Position numbers and translations under genes: made by a program. A stretch of 64,000 nucleotides of DNA from JAAFIP01 sp963775085. GTDB lineage: Bacteria > Pseudomonadota > Gammaproteobacteria > Burkholderiales > Burkholderiaceae_C. Shown piece after piece: positions 16,398 through 23,768 of the stretch (position 1 is its first letter; each line of letters starts with the position of its first letter). The notes under the pieces are model-generated. The model was given only the letters and a program-made list of their open reading frames with translations. It searched no databases and was not told the DNA's origin. The stretch lies in contig CAVZHO010000009.1 of assembly GCA_963775085.1 (NCBI GenBank), positions 124,001 to 188,000 on the forward strand. The letters are read 5' to 3'.

Positions 16398-17543
16398 ATG
16401 AGCACCATGGTCCGTATTTTGAAACTCATGGCCGAGAAGAAAGCCTCTGACGTGTACCTGTCAGCGTTTTCTCCGGCCACCATCAAAATCAACGGCCAGT
16501 GTGTGCCCATCAACAACCAGGCCCTGCCCGCCGACGCGCCGATAGGTTTCCTGGCCGAGATTCTGGAGCCCAAGCGCATTGAAGAGCTGCAGGAAACCGG
16601 TGAGCTCAACATGGCGCATGCCATCCCCGATGTGGGCAACTTCCGTATTAGCGCCATGCGCCAGCGCGGCAGCTACGCGGTGGTGATCCGCTACATCCAG
16701 GCCACCGTGCCCGCGCTGGAGACGCTGAATGTGCCGCCGATTTTGAGCGAGCTGATCATGGAAAAACGCGGCCTGCTGCTGATGGTGGGTGCCACCGGAG
16801 CAGGCAAATCCACCACCCTGGCCTCCATGATTGACCAGCGCAACAGCAAGGTGGCGGGCCACATCCTCACCGTGGAAGACCCGGTGGAATTTTTGTTTAC
16901 CAATAAAAAATCCATTGTCAACCAGCGCGAGGTGGGCTCAGATACCCAGTCGATGCAAATCGCCCTGAAAAATGCCCTGCGCCAGGCACCCGACGTGATT
17001 TTGATTGGAGAGATCCGTGACCGCGAGACCATGTCTGCGGCAATCGCCTACGCCCAGTCGGGCCACCTGTGCCTGGCCACCATGCACGCCAACAACAGCT
17101 ACCAGGCATTGAACCGTATCTTGAGCTTTTACCCGGTAGAAGTGCGCAAAACCATGCTGGACGATCTGGCCGGTGCCCTCAAGGCCATCGTCTCGCAGCG
17201 CCTGCTGCGCACCGTGCATGGCACCCGCACCCCGGCGGTAGAGGTGATGCTCAACACCAAGCTCATATCTGATTTGATTGCCAAAGGCGAGTTCTCCGAT
17301 GCCAAGGACGCCATGGAAAAAGCCATGGTCGAAGGCGCCCAAACCTTTGAGCAAGACATTGCCCGCCTGATTACCGAGGGCATCATCGACCGCAAAGAAG
17401 GCATCCTGTTTGCCGACAGTCCCACCAACCTGATGTGGCGCCTGGCCAACGACTTCAACGCCGCCAAACAAGCGCAGGAAGCCGAGCCCGAGGTGGACGA
17501 CACGCCGTCGTTTACCGAGATCACACTCGATGTGAAACATTAA
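16398..17543 (+). CDS. pilU: Type IV pilus retraction ATPase PilU (PilT family)
   Basis: 381-residue cytoplasmic hexameric ATPase that powers pilus retraction together with PilT. Walker A GATGAGKST is at residues 131-139, with the Asp-box VEDPVE, the Walker B region APDVILIGEIRD, and the His-box GHLCLATMHANN. The C-terminal extension after residue 345 (AKQAQEAEPEVDDTPSFTEI) is typical of PilU. The usual pilT partner is not visible here; the gene sits inside the dap cluster, an order known in Comamonadaceae. Confidence 0.92.
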   Translation: MSTMVRILKLMAEKKASDVYLSAFSPATIKINGQCVPINNQALPADAPIGFLAEILEPKRIEELQETGELNMAHAIPDVGNFRISAMRQRGSYAVVIRYIQATVPALETLNVPPILSELIMEKRGLLLMVGATGAGKSTTLASMIDQRNSKVAGHILTVEDPVEFLFTNKKSIVNQREVGSDTQSMQIALKNALRQAPDVILIGEIRDRETMSAAIAYAQSGHLCLATMHANNSYQALNRILSFYPVEVRKTMLDDLAGALKAIVSQRLLRTVHGTRTPAVEVMLNTKLISDLIAKGEFSDAKDAMEKAMVEGAQTFEQDIARLITEGIIDRKEGILFADSPTNLMWRLANDFNAAKQAQEAEPEVDDTPSFTEITLDVKH

Positions 17544-17593
17544 GTCGCATCTGCCTGGCCATTGCGAACCATCGCCGCTTACACCAACGCCCC

Positions 17594-18826
17594 ATGCCCA
17601 TACCACTTGCCACCCTGCGCCTTGCCGAGCAGCTGATTGCCTGCCCCTCCGTCACGCCAGACGATGCGGGCTGCATGGACATCATCGCCGCGCGCTTGCA
17701 GCCGCTGGGTTTTGTCTGCGAATGGCTCGACAGCGGCCCGAGCAGCTTTCGCGTCCGCAATTTATGGGCAAAACGTGCTGTAGTCCCTGTCCCCAGGACG
17801 CAAGAAGCTATTAAAAATATAGCAACCAACAGCCCGTCCGCCAAAACCCTGGTCTTCGCGGGCCACACCGACGTGGTACCCACCGGCCCGCTGGACCAAT
17901 GGACCTCACCGCCCTTTGTGCCCACGCACAGCGGCGGCAAGCTGGTCGGGCGCGGCACCAGCGACATGAAAACCTCGATTGCCGCCATGGTGGTGGCCGT
18001 AGAAGAATTTGTCGCCGCGCAGCCGCAGGCCCCCCTGAACATCGCCTTCCTGCTGACCAGCGACGAAGAAGGCCCCGCGCTGGACGGCACCGTCAAAGTG
18101 TGCGAGCTGCTGAAAGCCCGCGGCGAGTTGCTGGACTTTTGCATCGTCGGCGAGCCCACCAGCGTCAAGCGCACCGGCGACATGGTCAAAAACGGCCGGC
18201 GCGGCACCATGAGCGGCAAGCTCACCATCAAGGGCATCCAGGGCCACATCGCCTACCCGCACCTGGCCAAAAACCCGATCCACATGGTCTCGCCCATCCT
18301 GGCAGACTTGGTGACCATCGAATGGGACCAAGGCAACCAGTATTTCCCCGCTACCTCCTGGCAGATCAGCAACATTGCAGGCGGCACCGGTGCCAGCAAT
18401 GTCATCCCCGGCCAGGTGGTGATCGACTTTAACTTTCGCTTTTGCACCGAGTCCACGCCCGAAGGCTTGCAGCAGCGCCTGCAAGCCGTTCTCACGCAAC
18501 ACGGCCTGCAAGCCGGCACAGACTACGACCTGGCCTGGACCATCGGCGGCCTGCCCTTCCTCACCCCCGTGCAAGAAGGCACAGGCAGCCTCATCCAAGC
18601 CGTGCGCGCCGCGATCCATGCTGAGACAGGTATCACCACCGAACTGTCCACCACCGGCGGCACCAGCGACGGCCGCTTCATCGCCAAAATCTGCCCGCAA
18701 ACCATCGAGCTGGGCCCACCGAATGCCACCATCCACCAGATCAACGAGCATGTGTTGGTGGCGGATATTGAGCCGTTGAAAAATATTTACCGCCGGGTGC
18801 TGGAGAATTTGGCTGCGGGTGGCTAA
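17594..18826 (+). CDS. dapE: Succinyl-diaminopimelate desuccinylase DapE
   Basis: 410-residue zinc peptidase of the M20 family that releases succinate from N-succinyl-LL-diaminopimelate. Metal and catalytic motifs are present: GHTDVVPTG, the catalytic SDEEGPALDGT, IVGEPTSV, and GGTSDGRFIA near the end. It is longer than the usual ~375-385 residues. An insertion at residues 62-78 (AVVPVPRTQEAIKNIAT), just before the FAGHTD motif, is encoded by a copy of dispersed repeat A, and all catalytic motifs remain in frame. The start ATG 17594 follows pilU by 50 bases. Confidence 0.95.
   Translation: MPIPLATLRLAEQLIACPSVTPDDAGCMDIIAARLQPLGFVCEWLDSGPSSFRVRNLWAKRAVVPVPRTQEAIKNIATNSPSAKTLVFAGHTDVVPTGPLDQWTSPPFVPTHSGGKLVGRGTSDMKTSIAAMVVAVEEFVAAQPQAPLNIAFLLTSDEEGPALDGTVKVCELLKARGELLDFCIVGEPTSVKRTGDMVKNGRRGTMSGKLTIKGIQGHIAYPHLAKNPIHMVSPILADLVTIEWDQGNQYFPATSWQISNIAGGTGASNVIPGQVVIDFNFRFCTESTPEGLQQRLQAVLTQHGLQAGTDYDLAWTIGGLPFLTPVQEGTGSLIQAVRAAIHAETGITTELSTTGGTSDGRFIAKICPQTIELGPPNATIHQINEHVLVADIEPLKNIYRRVLENLAAGG
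17777..17825 (-). repeat. Dispersed repeat A, copy inside dapE
   Basis: CTGTAGTCCCTGTCCCCAGG then ACGCAAGAAGCTATTAAAAA: repeat in the inverted orientation, in frame with dapE, encoding residues 62-78. Confidence 0.85.
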
Positions 18827-18840
18827 GGTGCGTGCGCTTT

Positions 18841-18981
18841 AGGTAATGCAAAAAGCGCAAAAAATTCGCAAAAAACGCGAAAGAAATACAAAAATACCAT
18901 CAGACTTTTTCTCGGAAATTTGTTTTTAAGTTTTTCTTTTTTAGCGTTTTTTGCGAATTTTTTGCGCTTTTTGCGTTACCT
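18841..18981. repeat. Long A/T-rich inverted repeat, copy 2 (between dapE and nth)
   Basis: About 141 bp palindrome beginning AGGTAATGCAAAAAGCGC and ending GCGCTTTTTGCGTTACCT. It shares ends and GCAAAAA units with 15319-15438 and also lies directly after a dap gene. Confidence 0.75.
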
Positions 18982-19007
18982 AGATACCCCCCTCACCAAC
19001 GACACCC

Positions 19008-19646
19008 ATGAAAAAAGAGCACATTGCCTCCTTCTTTGCCGCTCTTAAAGCCGCCAACCCGATGCCCAATACCGAGCTGGAATACACCAGCGTGTTTGAG
19101 CTGTTGGCCGCCGTGCTGCTGAGCGCACAGGCCACCGATGTGGGCGTGAACAAGGCCACCCGCAAGCTGTACGCTGTGGCCAACACGCCGCAGGCCATCC
19201 TGGACCTCGGGCTGAACGGACTGGAGGGTTACATCAACACCATCGGCCTGTACCACAGCAAAGCCCGGCACCTGCTGCAAACCTGCCGCATCCTGGTAGA
19301 GCAACACGGCGGCGGCGTGCCGCGCACCCGCGCGGCGCTGGAGGCCCTGCCCGGTGTGGGGCGCAAGACCGCCAATGTGGTGCTCAACGTCGCCTTTGGC
19401 GAGCCGACGATGGCGGTGGACACGCATATCTTTCGCCTGGGCAACCGCACGGGTTTGGCGCCCGGCAAAACACCGTATGAGGTGGAGATGGGTTTGGTAA
19501 AGCGCATTCCGCCCGAGTATTTGGTGGATGCCCACCACTGGCTGATTTTGCATGGCCGCTATGTCTGCCAGGCGCGCACACCGCTGTGCCACCAGTGCGG
19601 CGTAGCGCAGTTTTGCGCCTACTTGCCCAAAACCGCCAGACCGTAA
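19008..19646 (+). CDS. nth: Endonuclease III (base-excision DNA glycosylase/AP lyase)
   Basis: 212-residue Nth that removes oxidised pyrimidines and cleaves AP sites. The helix-hairpin-helix LEALPGVGRKTANVVLNVAFG is followed by the catalytic Asp region VDTHIFRLGNR, and the C terminus has the 4Fe-4S ligand pattern C-x6-C-x2-C-x5-C (CQARTPLCHQCGVAQFC). The length is standard. btuF starts 8 bases after its stop. Confidence 0.97.
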   Translation: MKKEHIASFFAALKAANPMPNTELEYTSVFELLAAVLLSAQATDVGVNKATRKLYAVANTPQAILDLGLNGLEGYINTIGLYHSKARHLLQTCRILVEQHGGGVPRTRAALEALPGVGRKTANVVLNVAFGEPTMAVDTHIFRLGNRTGLAPGKTPYEVEMGLVKRIPPEYLVDAHHWLILHGRYVCQARTPLCHQCGVAQFCAYLPKTARP

Positions 19647-19653
19647 GCGGCCC

Positions 19654-20541
19654 ATGAATACTATTAAATTTATAGCTGCTTGCGTCCTATTGACAGGGAC
19701 TACCAGCCTATTTGGCCAGCAAATAGAGGTGATGGACGATGCGGGCACGCGCATCCGCCTGGCGCAAAGCGCCCGCCGCATCATCACCCTGGCCCCCAAC
19801 CTGGCCGAGCTGGTCTACGCTGCGGGCGCGGGCGAGCAACTGGTGGCCGTAGGCCGCTACAGCGACTACCCCGCAGCCGTGAAAAAGCTGCCCCTGGTGG
19901 GTGATGCCTTTGCCCTCAACCTGGAGCGTATCGCCGCCCTCAAACCCGACCTGGTGCTGGTGTGGCACAGCGGCACCCCCGAGCGCCAGCGCAGCGCCCT
20001 CAAGGCGCTGGCCCTGCGGCGCGGCTTTGCCGTGTTTGAGAGCGAGATCCGCTCGGTGGAAGACATTGCCACCAGCCTGGAGCGCATCGGCCAGCTCAGC
20101 GCCATGCCCACGGTGGCCACCGCGCAGGCCACCACGCTGCGTGCCCAGTGGCAAGCGCTTTCAGCCCAATACGCCAACGCCGCGCCAGTACGGGTGTTCT
20201 ACCAGGTCTGGGGCGCGCCGCTGATGACCTTCAACGGCCAGCACATCGTCAGCCAGGCCATCCGCATGTGCGGCGGCGTGCAGGGCTTTGATGCACTGAC
20301 CGCACTTACGCCCACGGTGGGCCGCGAGGCGGTGCTGGCGTTTAACCCCCAAACCATCCTGGGCGGCGGCGAGGCAGACAACCGCCTCAGCGCCTGGAGT
20401 CGCTTCCCAAAGATCGCCGCCGTGCGCAACGCCCAACTGCACACGGTCGATGCCGCCCTGCTCACCCGCATGGGCCCACGCTTTGTGCAGGCGGCCAGCG
20501 CACTGTGCAGCACCCTGGCGCAAGCGCGCAATGTGCGATAG
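19654..20541 (+). CDS. btuF: Periplasmic cobalamin-binding protein (BtuF-like)
   Basis: 295-residue periplasmic binding protein of the BtuF/helical-backbone type, expected to deliver vitamin B12 to BtuCD. Family features are RRIITLAPNLAELVYAAGAG near residue 41, the ALKPDLVLVW motif, and GGGEADNR. The first about 22 residues (start MNTIKFIAACVLLTGTTSLF) form the only plausible signal peptide, and most of it is encoded by a copy of dispersed repeat A (19659-19710). The matching transporter btuCD and receptor btuB are 39 kb away at 59263-62870. Confidence 0.85.
   Translation: MNTIKFIAACVLLTGTTSLFGQQIEVMDDAGTRIRLAQSARRIITLAPNLAELVYAAGAGEQLVAVGRYSDYPAAVKKLPLVGDAFALNLERIAALKPDLVLVWHSGTPERQRSALKALALRRGFAVFESEIRSVEDIATSLERIGQLSAMPTVATAQATTLRAQWQALSAQYANAAPVRVFYQVWGAPLMTFNGQHIVSQAIRMCGGVQGFDALTALTPTVGREAVLAFNPQTILGGGEADNRLSAWSRFPKIAAVRNAQLHTVDAALLTRMGPRFVQAASALCSTLAQARNVR
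19659..19710 (+). repeat. Dispersed repeat A encoding the BtuF signal peptide
   Basis: CTATTAAATTTATAGCTGCT then TGCGTCCTATTGACAGGGAC: a full, well-conserved copy beginning five bases after the btuF start codon. It reads TIKFIAACVLLTGTTSL. Confidence 0.9.
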
Positions 20542-20566
20542 GGAGCCAGGCTAGAAAGGGGGCACG

Positions 20567-20880
20567 TCAACCATCGCCCGAGTCTGCCAAGCGCTGGGCG
20601 TGCGGCTGGTGGTGCAGGTGGCACCTGTTTGAACGGGCAAACGCGTGTATGGAGTGCTGGAGCCTGCCCAGGTTTTGCCCACTGAATTGTTTGCTTTCGG
20701 GATTGAGTTTTTGAGCTTTTACCCATCAAATTAGCCTGTAGTCCATGTCGATAGGACGTAAGCAGCTACTAAATTTATAGTAAATAGAATGATAACCCTG
20801 CCGTGGCATGCGGGGCTATGCGCTGCCAACAATGCTTACCCGGTTCTCTCGTTGTCTTTGAAATGGGAAATGGGTGACCC
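20567..20880 (+). repeat. Composite TA-tail/A/B repeat, copy 1
   Basis: Starts with a 3' fragment of an antitoxin gene (20567-20632, reading TIARVCQALGVRLVVQVAPV then stop). A conserved spacer, repeat A (20733-20780) and repeat B (20781-20880: AATGATAACCCTGCCGTGGC ... CTCTCGTTGTCTTTGAAATG) follow. No intact gene. The region 20542-21100 holds nothing else except a further A copy. Confidence 0.75.
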
Positions 20881-20925
20881 TGTAGTCCCGCTAAAGGTGC
20901 TGGCTCGGCGATTACCATAGAAATA

Positions 20926-20975
20926 TGCTTGTAGTCCCTGTCAATAGGACGCATTCAGCTATACTAATTGTAGCA
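20926..20975 (-). repeat. Dispersed repeat A, intergenic copy
   Basis: GCTTGTAGTCCCTGTCAATA then GGACGCATTCAGCTATACTA. It is a stand-alone copy without B sequence. Confidence 0.75.
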
Positions 20976-21109
20976 AAATGAGAATTTTGCCAGTGAGAGC
21001 TGTATTGCAGGACTGGGCACTTCTGCGTGATCTGCTATTGGTGTCTGAACCCATTATTGTTTGACCCATTATTGCCCTCATTAAACGTCCCAGTAGGTCA
21101 TCGGTCACA

Positions 21110-21178
21110 GCGGCGATGGAGCCGAGCTGGTCGTGGTGCAGGTAGCGCAGGCTGGCGGCCTGGTTGGTGCCGATGGTG
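21110..21178 (-). pseudogene. Rhs core remnant (about 70 bp)
   Basis: The plus strand reads GCGGCGATGGAGCCGAGCTG and onward to GGTTGGTGCCGATGGTGG. This is the same DNA as the Rhs core section encoding the HHDQLGSIAA region in the full gene at 28935-32885. Only about 23 codons survive. The next gene, 44 bases on, is a TA toxin. Confidence 0.75.
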
Positions 21179-21221
21179 GGTGATTTGACAAAACGTCATC
21201 GATTGATTACAATGCAATGGC

Positions 21222-21518
21222 ATGATCGAGATTAAGACCACCCCCGAGTTTGATGTGTGGTTGCGGGGCTTGCGCGATGGTGCCAGCCAGCGCAGACTGG
21301 TGGCGCGTTTGCGCAAAGCATCGTTTGGACTATTGGGGGATGTTAAGTCCGTAGGCAGCGGTGTGATGGAAATGCGCGAGCACTTTGGCCCCGGCTGGCG
21401 CATGTACTATGTGCAGCGCGGTCAGGTGCTGATTGTCATGCTCGGCGGCGGCGACAAGGCGACGCAGGCCGCCGATATTGCCAAAGCACTCACTTTGTTG
21501 CAGCAACTGGAGAATTGA
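21222..21518 (+). CDS. Type II TA toxin, RelE/ParE-like (Gp49/HigB type)
   Basis: 98-residue toxin with the RelE/ParE fold signature: FDVWLRGLRDGASQRRLVARLRK, then GDVKSVGSGVMEMREHFGPGWRMYYVQRG and VLIVMLGGGDKATQAADIAKA. Members of this Gp49-like group cut mRNA at the ribosome or poison gyrase; which one is not decidable here. The antitoxin gene starts four bases after its stop, the toxin-first order of higBA-type modules. An Rhs core remnant lies just upstream. Confidence 0.88.
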   Translation: MIEIKTTPEFDVWLRGLRDGASQRRLVARLRKASFGLLGDVKSVGSGVMEMREHFGPGWRMYYVQRGQVLIVMLGGGDKATQAADIAKALTLLQQLEN

Positions 21519-21521
21519 GAA

Positions 21522-21830
21522 ATGACCAAAAAGAAAATCAGTATCAACAACTTGCCCAGCTTTGACCCTGCGCAATATCTGGACAGCGACGCGGCGGTGG
21601 CGGAGTATTTAACCGCCATTCTGGAAGAGAACAACCCTGGCCTGCTGGCCGCTGCCTTGGGCGACATAGCCCGCGCACGTGGCATGACCGAGATCGCACG
21701 CGCCAGCGGCCTGGCCCGCGAGGCGCTGTACAAAGCACTCAAACCCGACGCGCAACCACGCTTTGACACCATCGCCCGGGTCTGCCAGGCGCTGGGCGTG
21801 CGGCTGGTGGCGCAGGTAGCTCCAGTTTGA
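21522..21830 (+). CDS. Type II TA antitoxin (addiction-module antidote, HTH)
   Basis: 102-residue antidote with a predicted N-terminal toxin-binding segment (LPSFDPAQYLDSDAAVAEYL) and a Cro/C1-like helix-turn-helix (ALGDIARARGMTEIARASGLAREALYKAL ... IARVCQALGVRL). It would neutralise the toxin at 21222 and autoregulate the pair. Near-identical fragments of its last 20-30 codons occur at 20567-20632 and 54848-54937, showing that this 3' end has been copied with the flanking repeat. Confidence 0.88.
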   Translation: MTKKKISINNLPSFDPAQYLDSDAAVAEYLTAILEENNPGLLAAALGDIARARGMTEIARASGLAREALYKALKPDAQPRFDTIARVCQALGVRLVAQVAPV

Positions 21831-21894
21831 ATGGGCAAACGCGTGCATGGGGCGCTGCAGCCTGCCCAGGCTTTGTCCACTGGGTGGTTTGCTT

Positions 21895-22140
21895 TGGGGA
21901 TTGACTTTTTGATCTTTTATCCATTAAATAAGCCTGTAGTCCCTGTCGATAGGACGTAAGCAGCTACTAAATCAATAGTGGATAGAACGATAGCCCTGCC
22001 GTGGCATGCGGGGCTGTATGCTGCTAACGATGCTCACTCCGCTCTCTCGTTATTTCTGAAATGGGAAATGGGAGACCTGACCCTGTAGTCCCTGTAGTCC
22101 CTCGCTGTAGTCCCTGTAGTCCCGTGACCCTGTAGTCCTT
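21895..22140 (+). repeat. Composite A/B repeat, copy 2, with TGTAGTCC tandem units
   Basis: Spacer, repeat A (21931-21979), repeat B (21980-22082), then 22083-22140 with six or more TGTAGTCC octamers separated by CC or CCTCGC. It directly follows the antitoxin gene. Confidence 0.75.
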
Positions 22141-22180
22141 GGGTTATGTCTTTTTCTGAAAACTGGGGTAAACTTCAAAA

Positions 22181-22420
22181 ATGGAATCACAAATCGAAAA
22201 CCTCATTCTTGAGCATCTCAAGCGCTTTCAATCTGGACAAGAGCGAATTGAGCGCGAACTTAAAGAAATAAAAGGTCGCATATCTCAAGTTGAAATATCA
22301 ATTGCTGGCGTGCGCGGCGATATCGCCCATGTATCGGGCGACCAGGCACGGCAACAAATAAGTTTTGACGGACTTACCGAACGAGTCGATCGCATAGAAA
22401 AGCGCCTAGAACTTGCATAA
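22181..22420 (+). CDS. Small coiled-coil protein, 79 aa
   Basis: Hydrophilic, charged helical protein with heptad-like spacing over almost its full length (ILEHLKRFQSGQERIEREL, then VDRIEKRLELA at the end). There is no signal peptide or membrane segment. Similar short coiled-coil proteins are often found in accessory regions, sometimes next to TA genes; I do not know a function. The ATG at 22181 lacks an obvious strong ribosome-binding site (TAAACTTCAAAA precedes). A rho-independent terminator follows at once, which supports a real transcribed gene. Confidence 0.6.
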   Translation: MESQIENLILEHLKRFQSGQERIERELKEIKGRISQVEISIAGVRGDIAHVSGDQARQQISFDGLTERVDRIEKRLELA

Positions 22421-22424
22421 ATTG

Positions 22425-22447
22425 AACGGGGGCATTGCCCCGTTTTT
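22425..22447 (+). terminator. Rho-independent terminator
   Basis: Stem AACGGGG / CCCCGTT with a six-base loop GCATTG, followed by TTTTT. It lies five bases after the 79-aa gene. Confidence 0.8.
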
Positions 22448-22704
22448 CATTTCAGCAATCGGATGCATGTGGAGCTGGAGCCTGCTTAGGCTTTGTATAT
22501 TAGGTTGTTGACTGTTGGGATTGATTTTTTGAGCTGTTTACCCATCCAATCAGCCTGTAGTCCATTTCGCCAGGACGTAAGCAGCTACTAAATTTATAGT
22601 GGATAGAACGATAACCCAGCCGTGGCATGCGGGGCTATGACTTGCTAACGATGCTTACATCGCTCTATCGTTATCTCTGAAATGGGAAATGGGAGACCTG
22701 ACCC
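22448..22704 (+). repeat. Composite TA-tail/A/B repeat, copy 3
   Basis: Begins with a fragment matching the last codons of the HigA-like antitoxin at 27446-27733 (ATGCATGTGGAGCTGGAGCC, then stop), with the same downstream spacer. Repeat A (22551-22600) and repeat B (22601-22704) follow. Confidence 0.75.
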
Positions 22705-22718
22705 TGCACCCAATTAAT

Positions 22719-22855
22719 AGTGGATAGAACGATAACCCAGCCGTCCCATGCGGGGCTATGACTTGCTAACGATGCTAACTCCGTTTTCTCGTTATCTCTA
22801 AAATGGGAAATGGGAGACCTGACCCTGTAGTCCCTGACCCTGTAGTCCCTGGGTT
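22719..22855 (+). repeat. Repeat B copy 4 with TGTAGTCC units
   Basis: AGTGGATAGAACGATAACCC to GAAATGGGAAATGGGAGACC without the left part of repeat A. CCTGTAGTCCCTGACCCTGT units follow. Confidence 0.75.
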
Positions 22856-23092
22856 GTTTGCTTTGGGGATTGATTTTTTTATCTTTTACCCATTAAATAA
22901 GCCTGTAGTCCATATCGATAGGACGTAAGCAGCTACTAAATTAATAGTGGATAGAACGATGGCCCTGCCGTGGCATGCGGCGCTATGACTTGCTAACGAT
23001 GCCAACTCCGTTTTCTCGTTATCTCTGAAATGGGAAATGGGAGACCTGACCCAGTAGTCGTGACCCTGTAGTCGCTGTAGACCCTGTAGTCC
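22856..23092 (+). repeat. Composite A/B repeat, copy 5, running into an immunity gene
   Basis: Spacer, repeat A (22900-22948), repeat B (22949-23052), then TGTAGTC units to 23092. The right 74 bases overlap the 3' end of the minus-strand immunity gene at 23019-23765 and encode its last residues. Confidence 0.75.
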
Positions 23093-23765
23093 GCACTTCA
23101 ACAAAGTACGCGTAAATATCGTCTATCAGAGAACCTGAGTATTTCTCAAGATAGGCATCATTTCTAAGGGAGCCTTCAATTTTTTTGAGTTGCGCCCGAA
23201 TAGGCGCCCAATCACTGTGGGTCACGCATGCAAGTTTGACGATAAACAGAACTCTGCGCGACAAGAAGGAACGATTAAAAGGTGCATCCATTCGCAGCAG
23301 CAGACGCAATAAACTTTCGCGGTCTGCTGTTGCTTCAAAGATTGGCTGCACAGCATTCGCAAAAAGCACATCAAGATATGGCTTCACGTGCTTTGCTTTG
23401 GCTGGCAAAACTTCACCGATATCCGGCTTTGTGAAGACATCTGCATTAAATAAAACACGTGCCGTCGGAGACGTTGCAGAAGAATAGGCAAGCCCACCAG
23501 CCAAGGAGCTAAATTTTTCCAGTGCCTGTTCCACGACTGGCTGTAATTCAACACTCTCAACACCCAACGTCACGTCATAAGCCCTTGGTGCAGCCATGTA
23601 TCGAAAGGCGATGTAGCAATGCATTTCTGGATTGATTGCCTTTTCGAAGGCATAAACAGTTTGCATTGGCATGGACACCACCATGGGCGCATATCCACGG
23701 ACAGCCATCTCTGCTGTCAACGCTTTCGCAAATAGTGATGTCACAGTTTTCATTGTATGAGCCAT
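23019..23765 (-). CDS. Probable immunity protein for the Rhs nuclease tip
   Basis: About 248 residues, cytoplasmic, no recognised domain (LFAKALTAEMAVRGYAPMVV, YIAFRYMAAPRAYDVTLGV). It is called immunity because it starts three bases after the stop of an Rhs toxin tip, the standard place for the cognate antidote. The ORF can also start at TTG 23768; ATG 23765 is preferred. The last about 24 residues (TTGSTATTGSRLLGQVSHFP and on) are translated from composite repeat copy 5, so the native C terminus seems to have been replaced. Whether it still protects is unknown. Confidence 0.65.
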   Translation of the reverse strand: MAHTMKTVTSLFAKALTAEMAVRGYAPMVVSMPMQTVYAFEKAINPEMHCYIAFRYMAAPRAYDVTLGVESVELQPVVEQALEKFSSLAGGLAYSSATSPTARVLFNADVFTKPDIGEVLPAKAKHVKPYLDVLFANAVQPIFEATADRESLLRLLLRMDAPFNRSFLSRRVLFIVKLACVTHSDWAPIRAQLKKIEGSLRNDAYLEKYSGSLIDDIYAYFVEVRTTGSTATTGSRLLGQVSHFPFQR

Positions 23766-23768
23766 CAA

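Noticed and set aside
22083..23092. Possible CRISPR array
   Set aside because: Units are 8-10 bases without unique spacers of regular length, and there are no cas genes.
20567..23092. Integron with attC cassettes
   Set aside because: No integrase gene, and the repeats lack the paired RYYYAAC / GTTRRRY core sites, although the cassette-like layout is suggestive.
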